A stretch of 64,000 bases of DNA from SCN-70-22 sp046327755 (GCA_046327755.1 JAXLXW010000001.1:868001-932000); one strand, 5' to 3'; positions 1 through 9,512 are shown, numbered from the stretch's first letter. Numbers and translations: made by a program. The notes: generated from the sequence alone by a model not told the origin.

Positions 1-2
1 GC

Positions 3-776
3 GCCGTGCGCGAGAAGGAAGCGGTGCACCTGGCCTTCCCGCTCGCCGTCCCCGGCGGCGTGGTGCGCATGGAGCAGGGGCTCGCGGTGGTGCGCCCTGA
101 CGCCGACCAGGCCGCGGGCGCCAACCGCAACCTCCTTCCCGTCCAGCGCTGGCTCGACGCCAGCAACGACGAGTTTGGGGTGACGGTGCTCACCCCCGAC
201 CTTCCGCTGTGGGAGTTGAACGGGCTCACCGCGGAGGCGTTCAAGCAGCCGGACGGGCGCGAGTCGTGGATGACGCGCTCGCTTCCCGGGACGGAGCTGG
301 TAGCCTACGCGATGAACAACTACTGGCACACGAACTTCAAGGCCGACCAGCCGGGGCCCGTGACGTTCCGGGTGACCGTGGTGCCGCACGGCGCCTTCGA
401 CGCGGCGACGGCGACGCGCGCGGCGCAGGCCATGACGGAGCCGCCGGTGGTGGTTGCCGACGACGCGAGCGCTGCGGAGGAGGTGGCGACGGGCGCCGGG
501 CGCGCGGAGCGGCCCACACTCGACAACGCGCGCGTCGTGATCGCCTCGCTCGCGCCGACCGCTGACGGTCGTGCCGATCTCGTGCGGCTGTGGAACCCGG
601 GGACGCGCCCGGAGCGCGTGACGCTGCGCTGGTCGAGCGCGGCGCGGGGCGGCGGGACGGCCCGCCAACGCGCAGTCTCGCGCAGCGACCTGGACGAGAC
701 GCGCGGGGCGCCGGTGCGCGGTGCGCTGCGCATCCCGGCGATGCGCAGCGTGACGCTGCGCGTCGAGCGCCCCTAG
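3..776 (+). CDS. C-terminal part of a glycoside hydrolase family 38-type alpha-mannosidase (5' end outside window)
   Basis: The frame is open to the window edge, so only the C-terminal ~258 residues are seen. The motif AYAMNNYWHTNFKADQPGP followed by FRVTVVPHG resembles the C-terminal beta-sandwich of GH38 alpha-mannosidases, as do the preceding aromatic, Asn- and Gly-rich strands (FGVTVLTPD, LWELNG). The catalytic barrel would lie upstream, so activity cannot be judged here. The last ~100 residues are an Ala/Arg-rich beta domain (LVRLWNPGTRPERVTLRW), typical of a terminal Ig-like domain. A perfect 12-bp stem-loop follows the stop. Assignment is by family resemblance only. Confidence 0.6.
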   Translation, partial: AVREKEAVHLAFPLAVPGGVVRMEQGLAVVRPDADQAAGANRNLLPVQRWLDASNDEFGVTVLTPDLPLWELNGLTAEAFKQPDGRESWMTRSLPGTELVAYAMNNYWHTNFKADQPGPVTFRVTVVPHGAFDAATATRAAQAMTEPPVVVADDASAAEEVATGAGRAERPTLDNARVVIASLAPTADGRADLVRLWNPGTRPERVTLRWSSAARGGGTARQRAVSRSDLDETRGAPVRGALRIPAMRSVTLRVERP

Positions 777-798
777 CGACCTGCGGCGCCCCACGCAC

Positions 799-826
799 GA
801 CGGGGGAGCCGGATGGCTCCCCCGTC
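799..826. terminator. Bidirectional stem-loop between convergent genes
   Basis: A perfect 12-bp GC-rich stem (GACGGGGGAGCC) with a GGAT loop lies between the plus-strand hydrolase stop at 776 and the minus-strand stop at 844. There is no clear T-tract. Position between convergent stops supports a terminator role for both. Confidence 0.65.
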
Positions 827-843
827 ACACGCGAGCGGCCGCG

Positions 844-2106
844 CTACTTCGTCTTCTCGTACTCGCTGCGCAAGCGCGCCATCATCGCGTCGCGCTGGTC
901 GTACAGGCGGCGCAGCGGGCGCTTCTTCTTCTTGCCGAGGGCGTACGAGGTAAGCAGCGGGAGCGCGACCGTCGAGTCGAGGTAGCACACCACCGCATCC
1001 GGGAGGCGGTCCGGGTCGATCTTCCCCCAGCTCACCGCCTCGGCCGGCGTGGCCCCTGAGAGGCCGCCCGTGTCGGGGCGCGCGTCGGTGATCTGCAGGA
1101 AGTAGTCGTGCCCCTTCTCGTCGATGCCTAACACTTCCTGGATCTGCGGCTCGGTCTGGAGGGCGAAGTTCTTCGGCGATCCGCCGCCCAGGATGCAGAT
1201 TGCGCTCTTGCCGCCCGTGCGCTTGGCATTGAGGACGATCGACGCCGTCTCGTTCACGTCGAGGTTGGGATCGATCGTGCACTTGTTCCCGTCGAGCGAG
1301 AGCGCGGCGATGTTCATCCCGATCGACGAGTCGCCCGGCGACGAGGTGTAGATCGGGACGCCGCACTTGTAGGCAGCGCTCAGGAGCGACTTCTGCCCGA
1401 TCCCGAGCTTGCGCTCGCGCTCGCGCACGTACTTCCCGCACAGGTAGTGGAACTCGGCGCTCGACATCGGGCGCTGGAACTCCGGCCCCTGCACCACCGC
1501 GCGGAAGAACGCGTCGGTCGAGAGGAGGACGTCGTAGTCGAAGAAGATGTCGTAGATGCGGACGACCCCTTCCTCGCGCAGCATCACGTCGGACGTCTGC
1601 GGGTTGCCGCGATGCATGGCGAGCCCGAGCCCGAAGTGCGTGTCGTGATAGAGATTGGCGCCGGTGGAGATGATCCAGTCGACGAAGCCCGCCTCGATGA
1701 GCGGGATGACGGCCGCCATTCCCAGCCCCGCCGGGGTGAGCGCGCCGGTCATCGTCAGGCCAATGGTGACCGACGGGTCGAGCATCTTCTCGGTGAAGAG
1801 CTGGCACGCCTCGCGGAGCCGTCCGCCGTTGTAGGCGAGGTACGTCCCGTCGATGAGGTCGACGACCTTCTCCTTGCCGTTGATCTTGCGCGGGTCGATG
1901 CGCCCGCCCTTGAGGAAGCGCGACCCGGCCCCTGCCGAATGCGCCTTCCCCGCCTTCTCCCGCGCCTCGGCCGCCTTCTTCTGCGAAGACTTAGGCCCCG
2001 ACGCCGACGCCCGCTTCACCGGCGCCCCAATGCGCGACGCCTTCAAGCCGATCGCCCGCCCCTCTCCCGTCTCCCGTCTCCCGTCTCCCGTCTTGTTCTT
2101 CTTCAA
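844..2106 (-). CDS. Deoxyhypusine synthase-like protein
   Basis: Member of the deoxyhypusine synthase family, which uses NAD and spermidine to transfer an aminobutyl group. In bacteria the real substrate is often unknown or a homospermidine-type polyamine. The family active-site segment EAVSWGKI is intact (Lys at ~362 if the TTG at 2106 is the start). Other family blocks are MTGALTPAGLG, DWIISTGANLYHD and the Ser/Gly-rich ILGGGSPKNF. The first ~70 residues are low-complexity, include a CCCGTCT repeat tract that elsewhere is noncoding, and may not be translated; TTG at 2046 or GTG near 2020 are alternatives. The TTG start would overlap the upstream LOG stop by 4 bases, so the two genes are probably co-transcribed. 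Confidence 0.85.
   Translation of the reverse strand: MKKNKTGDGRRETGEGRAIGLKASRIGAPVKRASASGPKSSQKKAAEAREKAGKAHSAGAGSRFLKGGRIDPRKINGKEKVVDLIDGTYLAYNGGRLREACQLFTEKMLDPSVTIGLTMTGALTPAGLGMAAVIPLIEAGFVDWIISTGANLYHDTHFGLGLAMHRGNPQTSDVMLREEGVVRIYDIFFDYDVLLSTDAFFRAVVQGPEFQRPMSSAEFHYLCGKYVRERERKLGIGQKSLLSAAYKCGVPIYTSSPGDSSIGMNIAALSLDGNKCTIDPNLDVNETASIVLNAKRTGGKSAICILGGGSPKNFALQTEPQIQEVLGIDEKGHDYFLQITDARPDTGGLSGATPAEAVSWGKIDPDRLPDAVVCYLDSTVALPLLTSYALGKKKKRPLRRLYDQRDAMMARLRSEYEKTK
2062..2094. repeat. (CCCGTCT)n short tandem tract
   Basis: About five copies of a 7-bp unit lie directly 3' of the LOG-family stop at 2103. A similar tract lies 3' of the amidohydrolase stop near 31.9 kb. If the usual noncoding placement holds here too, the long N-terminus of the deoxyhypusine synthase-like gene is over-called. 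Confidence 0.75.
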
Positions 2107-3059
2107 GGTTCCTCCAATCGCGCGCGTGCCGCGCTGAGTTGCGCCCCATACGCGGCAATGACAGCCTGCGCCGCTTCCTCGGGGTCATCGGTGACGAGCA
2201 TCAGGTCGATGTCGCCGGGCGAGATCTTCTTCTCCACCAGCACCCGCGAGTTGAGCCAGCGGATGAGCCCTGCCCAGTAATGTGTTCCGAAGAGGATCAC
2301 GGGGAATTGGTAGATCTTCCCCGTCTGGATCAGGGTGAGCGCCTCGAACAGTTCGTCGAGCGTCCCGAAGCCGCCGGGAAAGATGACGAAGGCGTTCGAG
2401 TACTTGATGAACATCGTCTTCCGCACGAAGAAGTAGCGGAAGTTGATGAGCGTATCGACGTACGGGTTGGCCCCCTGCTCGAAGGGGAGCTCGATGTTGC
2501 AGCCGATCGAGGGACCGCCGGCGAGCTTGGCCCCCTTGTTGGCCGCTTCCATGATTCCCGGGCCGGCGCCGGTGAGGATCGCGAAGCCGGCCTCGGCGAG
2601 CAGGCGCGCCGTCTCCTGCGCCGCCTGGTACTGCGGATCGTCCGGTCCCGTGCGTGCCGAGCCGAAGATCGTGACCCCCTTGGTCACCTTGGCCAGCGTG
2701 TCGAACCCTTCGACGAACTCGCTCTGGATGCGCAGGACGCGCCAAGGATCGGAGCGCGTGAACGACTCTCCGGCCACCACCGGCTGGAGGAGCTTGGCGT
2801 CCTCCGTGAGGGGGAGCGGGTCGCGGATGGTGTCGTCGATGACGCGGTGCGCGCCGCTGGTGCGGGCGGCGGACGACTCCGACGGAGGGCGGCGCCCGGC
2901 GGCCCGGTGGCCGGTCTCGGTGCGCTCCTTCAGTCCCTCCAGCGCTTCCTTGCCGGCGTCGGCAAGACGCTCGGGATCCATCGAAAGGGCGCCGCGGCGC
3001 CGCGGTTGCTTACGCTGGGCCATCTCTCGGTTAAGATCGTGACCAGTTGGGTGCGCCAT
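2103..3059 (-). CDS. LOG-family (TIGR00730-type) Rossmann protein
   Basis: 318 residues. The C-terminal ~200 form a LOG/lysine-decarboxylase-like Rossmann domain with GAGPGIMEAANKG and PGGFGTLDELFEAL, the hallmark phosphate-binding and PGGxGTxxE motifs. Characterised relatives release cytokinin bases from nucleoside 5'-monophosphates by phosphoribohydrolase activity; the bacterial role is often nucleotide clean-up. The N-terminal ~90 residues are basic and Pro/Ser-rich, as in the larger bacterial LOG branch. ATG 3059 is the outermost start and ATG 3023 (MAQRKQ) is equally possible; neither has a clear Shine-Dalgarno. The 3' end overlaps the next gene's proposed start. Confidence 0.85.
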   Translation of the reverse strand: MAHPTGHDLNREMAQRKQPRRRGALSMDPERLADAGKEALEGLKERTETGHRAAGRRPPSESSAARTSGAHRVIDDTIRDPLPLTEDAKLLQPVVAGESFTRSDPWRVLRIQSEFVEGFDTLAKVTKGVTIFGSARTGPDDPQYQAAQETARLLAEAGFAILTGAGPGIMEAANKGAKLAGGPSIGCNIELPFEQGANPYVDTLINFRYFFVRKTMFIKYSNAFVIFPGGFGTLDELFEALTLIQTGKIYQFPVILFGTHYWAGLIRWLNSRVLVEKKISPGDIDLMLVTDDPEEAAQAVIAAYGAQLSAARARLEEP

Positions 3060-3229
3060 GCGCGCAACACGCGCATGAGCTTAGCGTATCACACCATGGG
3101 GCGGAATCGTTCTCCCGCACCCGGGCGTTGATCGAAAGCAGGATCGCAGGCGTCGCCCGAGCGGCGGCACATGACGTCCGTAGCATCCGTTGGTCCCCCT
3201 CTCCTCTGCTCCAGCGCTCGCCCCTCGCC

Positions 3230-4681
3230 GTGCCCGTCATCATCCTCGTCGCCGATGGTGCCCGTCCCGATACGCTGCGTGCGTTGATGGACGACGGGAC
3301 GCTGCCGCATCTCGGCGCCCTGCGACGGGAGGGCGGTATGCATACGGTGACGACGGCGTGGCCATCGGTGACCGGCGTGGCCTACACGCCATTCCTCATG
3401 GGGCGCTTTCCGGGGGGCGTCGGGCTCCCCGGGCTCCGTTGGTACGATCGCGCCCGCCGCATTGCCCCGTGGATGGGGCACGCGCGCAGCTACGTCGGGT
3501 TGGGGATGCGCCACGTGGACCGCGACCTCGACGCCACCGCCCCCACCTTGTTCGAGTATGCGGACTCGTCGCTGGGGGCGTTGACGGTGATCGGGCGAGG
3601 GCTGCGCAGCGCGCATCGCCTGGGGCGCGGCGCGCGCTTCGTGGCACGTGCGGCCCGCACGCACTTCTCGGGCGACGTACGTGGGTGGCTGGCGATCGAT
3701 CGTGAAATGGGGAGCGAGGTGGTGCACCGCGTACGGCGCGAGGTCCCGGACTTCGTCTTCGCCGCCTTCACCGGGATCGACAAGGCGTCGCACGCCGACG
3801 GGCACGACACCGCGGTGGTGCGCCTCGCCATGCAGAACCTCGACGATGTGGTGGGCGCGCTGCGCCATGACGCCGAGCGCGCCGGTCGGTGGGAGGCGTT
3901 GCAGCTGTGGATCGTGAGCGATCACGGGCATTCCCCCATCCATTTTCACGATGACCTCGCGGTGCTCTTCGCCGAGCGGTGGGGATTCCGCACGCTGGCG
4001 CACCCGTGGACCCTCGGTGGCGGGCACGAGGTGGCGGTGATGGTGAGCGGCAACGCAATGGCCCACGTTTACCTGGAGCTGGGGCGGCGCGAACGCCCCT
4101 TCTGGCCCGCGCTGGAAGGGCGCTGGCGCGGCGTGGCCGACGCGTTGCTCGCGCGCGCGTCGGTCGACCTGATGATCCTCCCGCACGCGCCAGGGCTGGC
4201 CGAGGTGCGCTCGCGCACGGCGGGGCGGGCGATGGTGTCGCTCGAGCCGGGAGACGACGGCGTGCGGTACGGATATCGACCGCTGGACGGCAACCCGTTA
4301 GGCATCGCACCGCTGGACGGGGTGACGGCGCGCGAGGCATTCGACGCGACGATCGACAGCGACCACCCCGACAGCGTGGTGCAGATCGCCCACCTGGCAT
4401 CGGCGGCACGATCCGGCGACGTGCTGGTGTCGGCGACGCCGGGATGGGATTTCCGCGAGCGCTACGAACCGATCCCGCATCGCTCGTCGCACGGCGCGCT
4501 GCACCGCGATCACATGCTCGTCCCGCTGCTGGTGAACCACCCGGTGTCGCAGCCCCCGCGCCGCACGGTGGACGTGATGCCGAGCGCGCTGGCGGCGCTG
4601 GGGCTGGCGGCGCCGTCCGGGCTCGACGGCGAATCGTTCGTGGGCGACGGGCGGAGCCTTGCGCTGAGCGCCATGGGGTGA
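3230..4681 (+). CDS. Alkaline phosphatase superfamily / type I phosphodiesterase-nucleotide pyrophosphatase protein
   Basis: About 483 residues from the GTG at 3230, which starts directly on the first beta-strand (VPVIILVADGARPDTL). The open frame runs further up to 3047 and the start is not fixed by a clear ribosome site. Metal-site motifs of the family are present: DGARPD near the N-terminus, a Thr-containing TAWPSVTGVAY nucleophile region, DKASHADGH and SDHGHSPIHFHDD, and a late SSHGALHRDHM. These enzymes cleave phosphodiester or phosphate bonds with two Zn ions. No signal peptide is evident from this start. It is divergent from the LOG gene. Confidence 0.75.
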   Translation: MPVIILVADGARPDTLRALMDDGTLPHLGALRREGGMHTVTTAWPSVTGVAYTPFLMGRFPGGVGLPGLRWYDRARRIAPWMGHARSYVGLGMRHVDRDLDATAPTLFEYADSSLGALTVIGRGLRSAHRLGRGARFVARAARTHFSGDVRGWLAIDREMGSEVVHRVRREVPDFVFAAFTGIDKASHADGHDTAVVRLAMQNLDDVVGALRHDAERAGRWEALQLWIVSDHGHSPIHFHDDLAVLFAERWGFRTLAHPWTLGGGHEVAVMVSGNAMAHVYLELGRRERPFWPALEGRWRGVADALLARASVDLMILPHAPGLAEVRSRTAGRAMVSLEPGDDGVRYGYRPLDGNPLGIAPLDGVTAREAFDATIDSDHPDSVVQIAHLASAARSGDVLVSATPGWDFRERYEPIPHRSSHGALHRDHMLVPLLVNHPVSQPPRRTVDVMPSALAALGLAAPSGLDGESFVGDGRSLALSAMG

Positions 4682-4764
4682 GAGCGTAGGCGTCGTCCAG
4701 CCGTCACCGGAGTGCGCGAGCGTCGCCACACCGCCGGCCGACTTCAACGAATGAGGATACGACG

Positions 4765-5202
4765 ATGCGACGCGGTACCCTCCTGCTCGGCGCGGCACTC
4801 CTGGGCGTGGCGTGTGGTGGCGGCGGCGGAAGCGCTGCCGGGTCGGTGTCCGGTGGCGGGCCAAGGACGACGGCAGGATCCCCCGCGCGCGGCAACGCCA
4901 ACCTGATCCTCGCCGAGGAGATCGAGGCGTCCGGAGCGACCAATGCGCTCGACGCCATCCAGCGCCTGCGCCCGGCGATGCTGCGCGGACGCGGCGCGGT
5001 GACGCTCGAACCCGCGGCGGGAGGCCCGGTGGCGATCATGCTCCGCGTCGACGACATCCTGGTCGGCACGATCGACCAGGCCTCGAACGTCGCCGCGCTC
5101 ACGGTGAAGGAGATCCGCTTCCTGAGCCCGTCAGACGCAACAACGCGCTTCGGCACCGGCTACCCCATGGGCGCCGTCCTCGTCACGACCAAGCGGAAGT
5201 AG
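4765..5202 (+). CDS. Small lipoprotein with TonB-plug-like C-terminus
   Basis: 145 residues with a short signal peptide and a lipobox (LLGVAC, Cys17) followed by a Gly-rich linker. The C-terminal segment (VKEIRFLSPSDATTRFGTGYPMGAVLVTTK) has the pattern of a TonB-dependent receptor plug end, where a variable residue precedes a final VxVTTK strand. Only a plug-like fragment is present and no barrel, so it may be a periplasmic lipoprotein built from this fold. A strong terminator hairpin follows. Function unknown. Confidence 0.65.
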   Translation: MRRGTLLLGAALLGVACGGGGGSAAGSVSGGGPRTTAGSPARGNANLILAEEIEASGATNALDAIQRLRPAMLRGRGAVTLEPAAGGPVAIMLRVDDILVGTIDQASNVAALTVKEIRFLSPSDATTRFGTGYPMGAVLVTTKRK

Positions 5203-5239
5203 TCGATCCCTCCCGTCCTCTCGACTTCTCCAGCATAGC

Positions 5240-5277
5240 GAACGCCCGGCCGGGACCACTCTCCCGACCGGGCGTTC
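5240..5277. terminator. Bidirectional terminator hairpin
   Basis: A ~15-bp near-perfect GC-rich stem (GAACGCCCGG...CCGGGCGTTC) with a short loop sits between the convergent stops at 5202 (+) and 5312 (-). Confidence 0.7.
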
Positions 5278-5311
5278 TCCGTTCTCGCGGAGGAGAAGGC
5301 GTCTTCTCCCG

Positions 5312-7324
5312 CTACGGCACCACCTGCGGCTTCGGCTCGATGCGCACGATCCAGAGCCCGTTGTACATGTCGTTGACGTAGGCGAGCCCGTTCTTCACGA
5401 CGACGCCCCACGTCATGGCCGCGTTCTTCACGCGCCCGTCCATGTCGGCGGTGTTGAGGTGGCCGATCTCGCGCCCCTGCGCCCGCAGGTCGCCGCGCAG
5501 CTCGCCGGAGATGTCGAAGGCGCGGAAGCCGCCGTTGTAGGCCCCCATGTAGAGCGTGTCGCCGGCGACCCAGACGTTATGCACGCCGCCGAACTCCGGC
5601 TCGTAGTAGGCGACCGAGCGCGGCTTGGCGATGTCGCTCACGTCGATGACCTGCAGGCGCCCGTATGCGCGCCCGGCGGAGGCATCCTTCGCCCCCTTCA
5701 CCCCTTCGCTGGGGAAGACCTCATCAGCGATGAAGACGTAGTTCTTGTGGCGCCACGCGGTGTGCGTCCCGCGGATGAAGCCGGGGCCGCCGCTCGCTTC
5801 CACATCGCGGTAGAGGAAGTTGAGGTCGTACTTGTACTGCGACACCAACTGCGGATTGCTGGGTGATCCGCCCTTCATCCCGTTGCCGACGTCGAGGATG
5901 ACGAGGCCATCGTTCCAGTAGGAGGCGTAGAGGAGCCCGCCCTGCACGTCGATGTCGTGCAGCGTGCGCCCGGCGTCGCCGAACGAGCGCGGGGTGCGCC
6001 ACTGCGCCACTTCCTTGGGCTTGTAGGGGTCGTTGATGTCGATGACATGCAGCGCCCCGGTCCCGTCGTTCGTGAGGTAGATGTGCGTCCCGTACTTCTC
6101 CTGCTGGAAGATGAAGGCCGAGTGGACGCCGGCGGTCACCCCTTCCGTGAACTCGGAGATGACCTTCGGGTGGAGCGGGTCCTCCAGCGAGCAGATGACG
6201 ATCCCGTTCTTGCGGTCGCTCGCTCCCTCGCGCGTGAAGACGAGGTACTTCCCATCGGGCGTCGTCATCACGTCGTTCACGCGGCGCGTGTTGCTGACGA
6301 TCGAATCGGTGATGACCGGCTTGGACGGATCGGAGATGTCGATGGCGACCATGACGTCACCGCCGCCGCCGGAGCCGAGGTAGGCGACCTTGCCGTTGGG
6401 ATGGATCCAGACTTCCTCGGTGGTGAAGCGCATGCGCGGGAGACGCCCAACGACGGTGAGCGGGCGGCGGACCTCGCGCGCGCCGACGCGCACGATGGCC
6501 TGCGCGCTGCGCGCGCCCTGCACGGCGGTGATGACGTACTCACCCGGCGTGTAGGCGGTGAAGGTCCCGTCCTGTTCGATGGAGCCTTCGCCAGGCGAGA
6601 ACGACCACGAGGTCGAAAGCCCGGCGACGACGTTGCCGCGCGCGTCCCTGGCGGAGACGCGGAAGCGCTGCACGTCGCCCTGTCGCGCATCGACGCGCGG
6701 CGGGAAGAGCTCGAGCGAGGCGACCTGCGCACCGACCACCTCGACCGGGACCTTCACCGTCGCGGCGCCGGCCTTCCCCGTCAGCGTCGCCTTGCCGGCG
6801 GCGGCGCCGGTGACCATGCCATCCTGGTCGACCTTCGCCACGTTAGGCGCGGACGACGTCCACGCGACCTGGTCCTGCGCGCGAAGGTCGTTGGTCTTCG
6901 AGAAGACCTGGGCGCCGAGCCGCAGCCGCTGGCCGAGGGCGAGCTTGAGCGCCGCGTGCGACGGCGTGATCGACGCCGCGGGGCCGGCGACCATGCGTAC
7001 CTCGAAACGCTCGACCTTGGGGCGAGCGCCGGGGATGATCGCGACCGCGACGACGGGGAGCGTCCCCGTGGCGCCCGATTCGACCAGGCCGAGCGTATCG
7101 ACCGTCCCTTCGAAGCGCCCGCCCTGCGCCTGGAAGCGGACGCGCACGCCGGGGACCGGCTTCCCGCTCGCATCGAGCGCCTGCGCGCTCAAGCGCAGCG
7201 TGTCGCCGGCGACCATCGTCGGCTTCGTCGGCGAGACGACGATCTTCGCGACCTCGGGGGATTGCGCGGCGAGCGGACTCGCGGCGGCGATGGTGAAGAG
7301 GAAGAACTTCCGCAACAGTGTCAT
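5312..7324 (-). CDS. Secreted LVIVD-repeat protein with Ig-like (BIG2-type) domains, copy 1
   Basis: 670 residues from ATG 7324, chosen because it gives a signal peptide ending in PLAAQS. Residues ~25-330 contain several bacterial Ig-like strands patterns (KIVVSPTKPTMVAGDTLRLSA, VAWTSSAPNVAKVDQDG). The C-terminal half is an LVIVD beta-propeller with repeated VIDISDPSKPVI, VIDINDPYKPKEV and VIDVSDIAKPRSV strands plus HTAWRHKNY and GGVHNVW. It is expected in the periplasm or on the surface. A paralogue lies at 19338-21353 with the same architecture and near-identical C-terminal strands. The precise ligand or role is unknown. Confidence 0.8.
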   Translation of the reverse strand: MTLLRKFFLFTIAAASPLAAQSPEVAKIVVSPTKPTMVAGDTLRLSAQALDASGKPVPGVRVRFQAQGGRFEGTVDTLGLVESGATGTLPVVAVAIIPGARPKVERFEVRMVAGPAASITPSHAALKLALGQRLRLGAQVFSKTNDLRAQDQVAWTSSAPNVAKVDQDGMVTGAAAGKATLTGKAGAATVKVPVEVVGAQVASLELFPPRVDARQGDVQRFRVSARDARGNVVAGLSTSWSFSPGEGSIEQDGTFTAYTPGEYVITAVQGARSAQAIVRVGAREVRRPLTVVGRLPRMRFTTEEVWIHPNGKVAYLGSGGGGDVMVAIDISDPSKPVITDSIVSNTRRVNDVMTTPDGKYLVFTREGASDRKNGIVICSLEDPLHPKVISEFTEGVTAGVHSAFIFQQEKYGTHIYLTNDGTGALHVIDINDPYKPKEVAQWRTPRSFGDAGRTLHDIDVQGGLLYASYWNDGLVILDVGNGMKGGSPSNPQLVSQYKYDLNFLYRDVEASGGPGFIRGTHTAWRHKNYVFIADEVFPSEGVKGAKDASAGRAYGRLQVIDVSDIAKPRSVAYYEPEFGGVHNVWVAGDTLYMGAYNGGFRAFDISGELRGDLRAQGREIGHLNTADMDGRVKNAAMTWGVVVKNGLAYVNDMYNGLWIVRIEPKPQVVP

Positions 7325-7380
7325 TTGGAGGGGGGGAGTGGTGAGAGCCGAGACGAGCCTGAACGATATGGAAGAACCGC

Positions 7381-7480
7381 TAACACGGAGGGCACACGGA
7401 GGCACGGTGGACACGGGAACTGCAGTGTTGAACTCTCCTCCCGTGTCCTCCGTGCCTCCGTGAATCCTCCGTGTTGAAAG
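7381..7480. repeat. Inverted intergenic repeat of ACACGGAGG-type units
   Basis: Two arms (about 7381-7417 and 7434-7476) consist of iterated ~10-nt CACGGAGG units that are mutually complementary and would fold into a long hairpin. It lies 3' of the amidohydrolase stop at 7531 and 5' of the LVIVD gene. Related elements occur at 19146, 28741 and 31770. Confidence 0.8.
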
Positions 7481-7530
7481 CTGTTGAACTACAGCAAAGC
7501 AACGAGTCACCGGAATCCGCAGGACCACGC

Positions 7531-9312
7531 TCACATCCGCGACCGCTCGAACACCACCCGCCCGCCGACGATCGTCAGCATCACCTTCACGTCCTTGATC
7601 GCCTCCGGCGCGATGGCGAAGAGGTCGTGATCGAGCACGGTGAGATCCGCGAGCATCCCCGGCATCACCTTGCCGCGCGTCGCCTCTTCGCCCATCGCGT
7701 AGGCGTTGTTGGCGGTGTAGTTCCGGAGCGAACTCTCGAGGTCGAGCTTTTCCTGCGGCTGCCAGCCCCCGTCCGGCTTTCCGTCGAGCGTCTTTCTCGT
7801 GACGGCCGCGTACAGGATCTTCATCGGGTCCGCCGTATACCACGACGCGTTCGTCCCCGGCCAGTCGGAACCGAAGGTGAGGCGCACGCCGGCGTTCTGC
7901 AGCGTCTTGAACGCATACGCCCAGCGCGAGCGCGCCCCGATGCGCTCCTCCATCCAGCGCATGTCGTCGATGGCATGGTACGGCTGCACCTCGGCGATGA
8001 TCCCTAACTTTGCATAGCGCTTCGCCACCTCGGCGTTGCGCAGCACCTGCGAGTGGATGATGCGGAAGCGCCGGTCGCGCGGCGGGTTCTCCGTCATCAC
8101 CTTCTCGTACAGCGTGAGGAGCGTGTCGATCGCCTCGTCACCGATGGCGTGCACCTGCGGCCAGAGCCCGGCACGGTCGGCCCCCATCAGGTTCTTCAGC
8201 ATGTTGCCGGCCGGCTCCATCCCCGAACCGGGGCCGCTCGTCGCCGCGGTGTTCGTCGAGTCGCGCCACTCGCCGCGCTTCCCGGAGTGCAGCTGCGGCT
8301 CGTAGAAGCGCGCCGTGGAGTTTCCCTGGATCCCGTCGACGAACCCCTTCAGTCCACCGATCCGCAGCCAGTCGTCGCCGAAACCGTGCGGGATCCCGAC
8401 GGCCGTGAGGTCGTCCCACTTGTCGAGCGTGGGACGCGCGTACACGCGCACGGTGAGTTCGCCGCGCTGCTTGAGCGCGTGGTAGACCGGGAGCTGCTCG
8501 GGCGGCGTGATGTCGTTGATCCCCGTGACGCCCAGTTCGTTGAGATGGGCGATCGCCACGCGCCCCTCGCGCAGGCGCTGCTCGAACGGCTTGGGCGGGA
8601 TCGCCTTCTGCAACTGCGCGAGCGCCGCGCCGGCGATGCGCCCCGTCGCCTTCCCGTTCGCGCACTCGAGCCCCTCCACCGGGCGTGCGCAGTCGAGATT
8701 CGCCGCGGCCAGCGCCGCGCCGTTGGCGAGATAGGCCGTCCGGTCCCACCGCTGCAGGAAGACCGGCGTGTTGGGCGTGACGGAATCGACGATGCTGCGG
8801 TCGGGGGAGAAGCGGGCACGAGGTGTCGTGGCTGCACGCCCGGACGTCCCGGCGCTGTTGGTGTTCCAATCCTCGTACGCCCCCCAATCGCCCCCCGTGA
8901 TCCATGCCCCCTGCGGGAGCCGGTCGCGCGCCCCCTTCACCCGAGCGGCAAAGGCGCGCGGCTCGGCGACATCGAGCAGGTTCACCCCCAGGAGGAGCGC
9001 CCCCGCCTGGTTGAAGTGCGTGTGGTTGTCGATGAATCCCGGCGTCACGAAGCGCCCCTCGAGCGCGATCACGCGCGTCGTCGCCCCGCGGTGCGGCGCC
9101 ACGTCGGCGTCGCTCCCGACCTTGAGGAGCTTGCCGTCGCGGATGGCGACCGCCTGCGCGTACGGCTGCGAGGTGTTCCCGGTCCAGATGCGCCCACCGG
9201 TCAGGATCAGGTCGGCCTCCTGGGCGCGGAGGGACGATGCGTCGAACGCGAGCGCGGCGGCGCAGGCGATCGTCGCCAGCATCGCACGTACGGTGGTGGA
9301 CCGACCAGGCAT
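7531..9312 (-). CDS. Secreted YtcJ-like amidohydrolase (Amidohydro_3 type)
   Basis: 593 residues with a cleavable signal peptide ending near residue 30 (SLRAQ). Metal-dependent amidohydrolase fold: His97-x-His99 in DNHTHF, then HAIGDEAIDTLL, a HSQ motif and the SDWPG aspartate near the C-terminus, followed by the closing ADLTVLDHDLF beta-sandwich. Relatives hydrolyse N-substituted amides or formamides, but the substrate of this group is usually unknown. The first strands (ADLILTGGRIWTGN) are standard for the family. It is monocistronic by spacing, and a hairpin repeat lies 3'. Confidence 0.85.
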   Translation of the reverse strand: MPGRSTTVRAMLATIACAAALAFDASSLRAQEADLILTGGRIWTGNTSQPYAQAVAIRDGKLLKVGSDADVAPHRGATTRVIALEGRFVTPGFIDNHTHFNQAGALLLGVNLLDVAEPRAFAARVKGARDRLPQGAWITGGDWGAYEDWNTNSAGTSGRAATTPRARFSPDRSIVDSVTPNTPVFLQRWDRTAYLANGAALAAANLDCARPVEGLECANGKATGRIAGAALAQLQKAIPPKPFEQRLREGRVAIAHLNELGVTGINDITPPEQLPVYHALKQRGELTVRVYARPTLDKWDDLTAVGIPHGFGDDWLRIGGLKGFVDGIQGNSTARFYEPQLHSGKRGEWRDSTNTAATSGPGSGMEPAGNMLKNLMGADRAGLWPQVHAIGDEAIDTLLTLYEKVMTENPPRDRRFRIIHSQVLRNAEVAKRYAKLGIIAEVQPYHAIDDMRWMEERIGARSRWAYAFKTLQNAGVRLTFGSDWPGTNASWYTADPMKILYAAVTRKTLDGKPDGGWQPQEKLDLESSLRNYTANNAYAMGEEATRGKVMPGMLADLTVLDHDLFAIAPEAIKDVKVMLTIVGGRVVFERSRM

Positions 9313-9512
9313 GGAGACCGAGTTTGACGAAGTGGAAAGCCAGCCGGGGAATTGTGCGCCGCTCGACCGGTCCGCGACAGGTGGACCCTTTCCGCGGCGC
9401 CCGGCGTACAGGTAGCAGCAGCCCCTCCCTCTCCTGCATGATGGATCCGTTCCTCCCCCTCCCGTCCACCTCCGGCGGCTCGTCCCAACGGTCGCCGTCG
9501 CGGCGACGCCCG

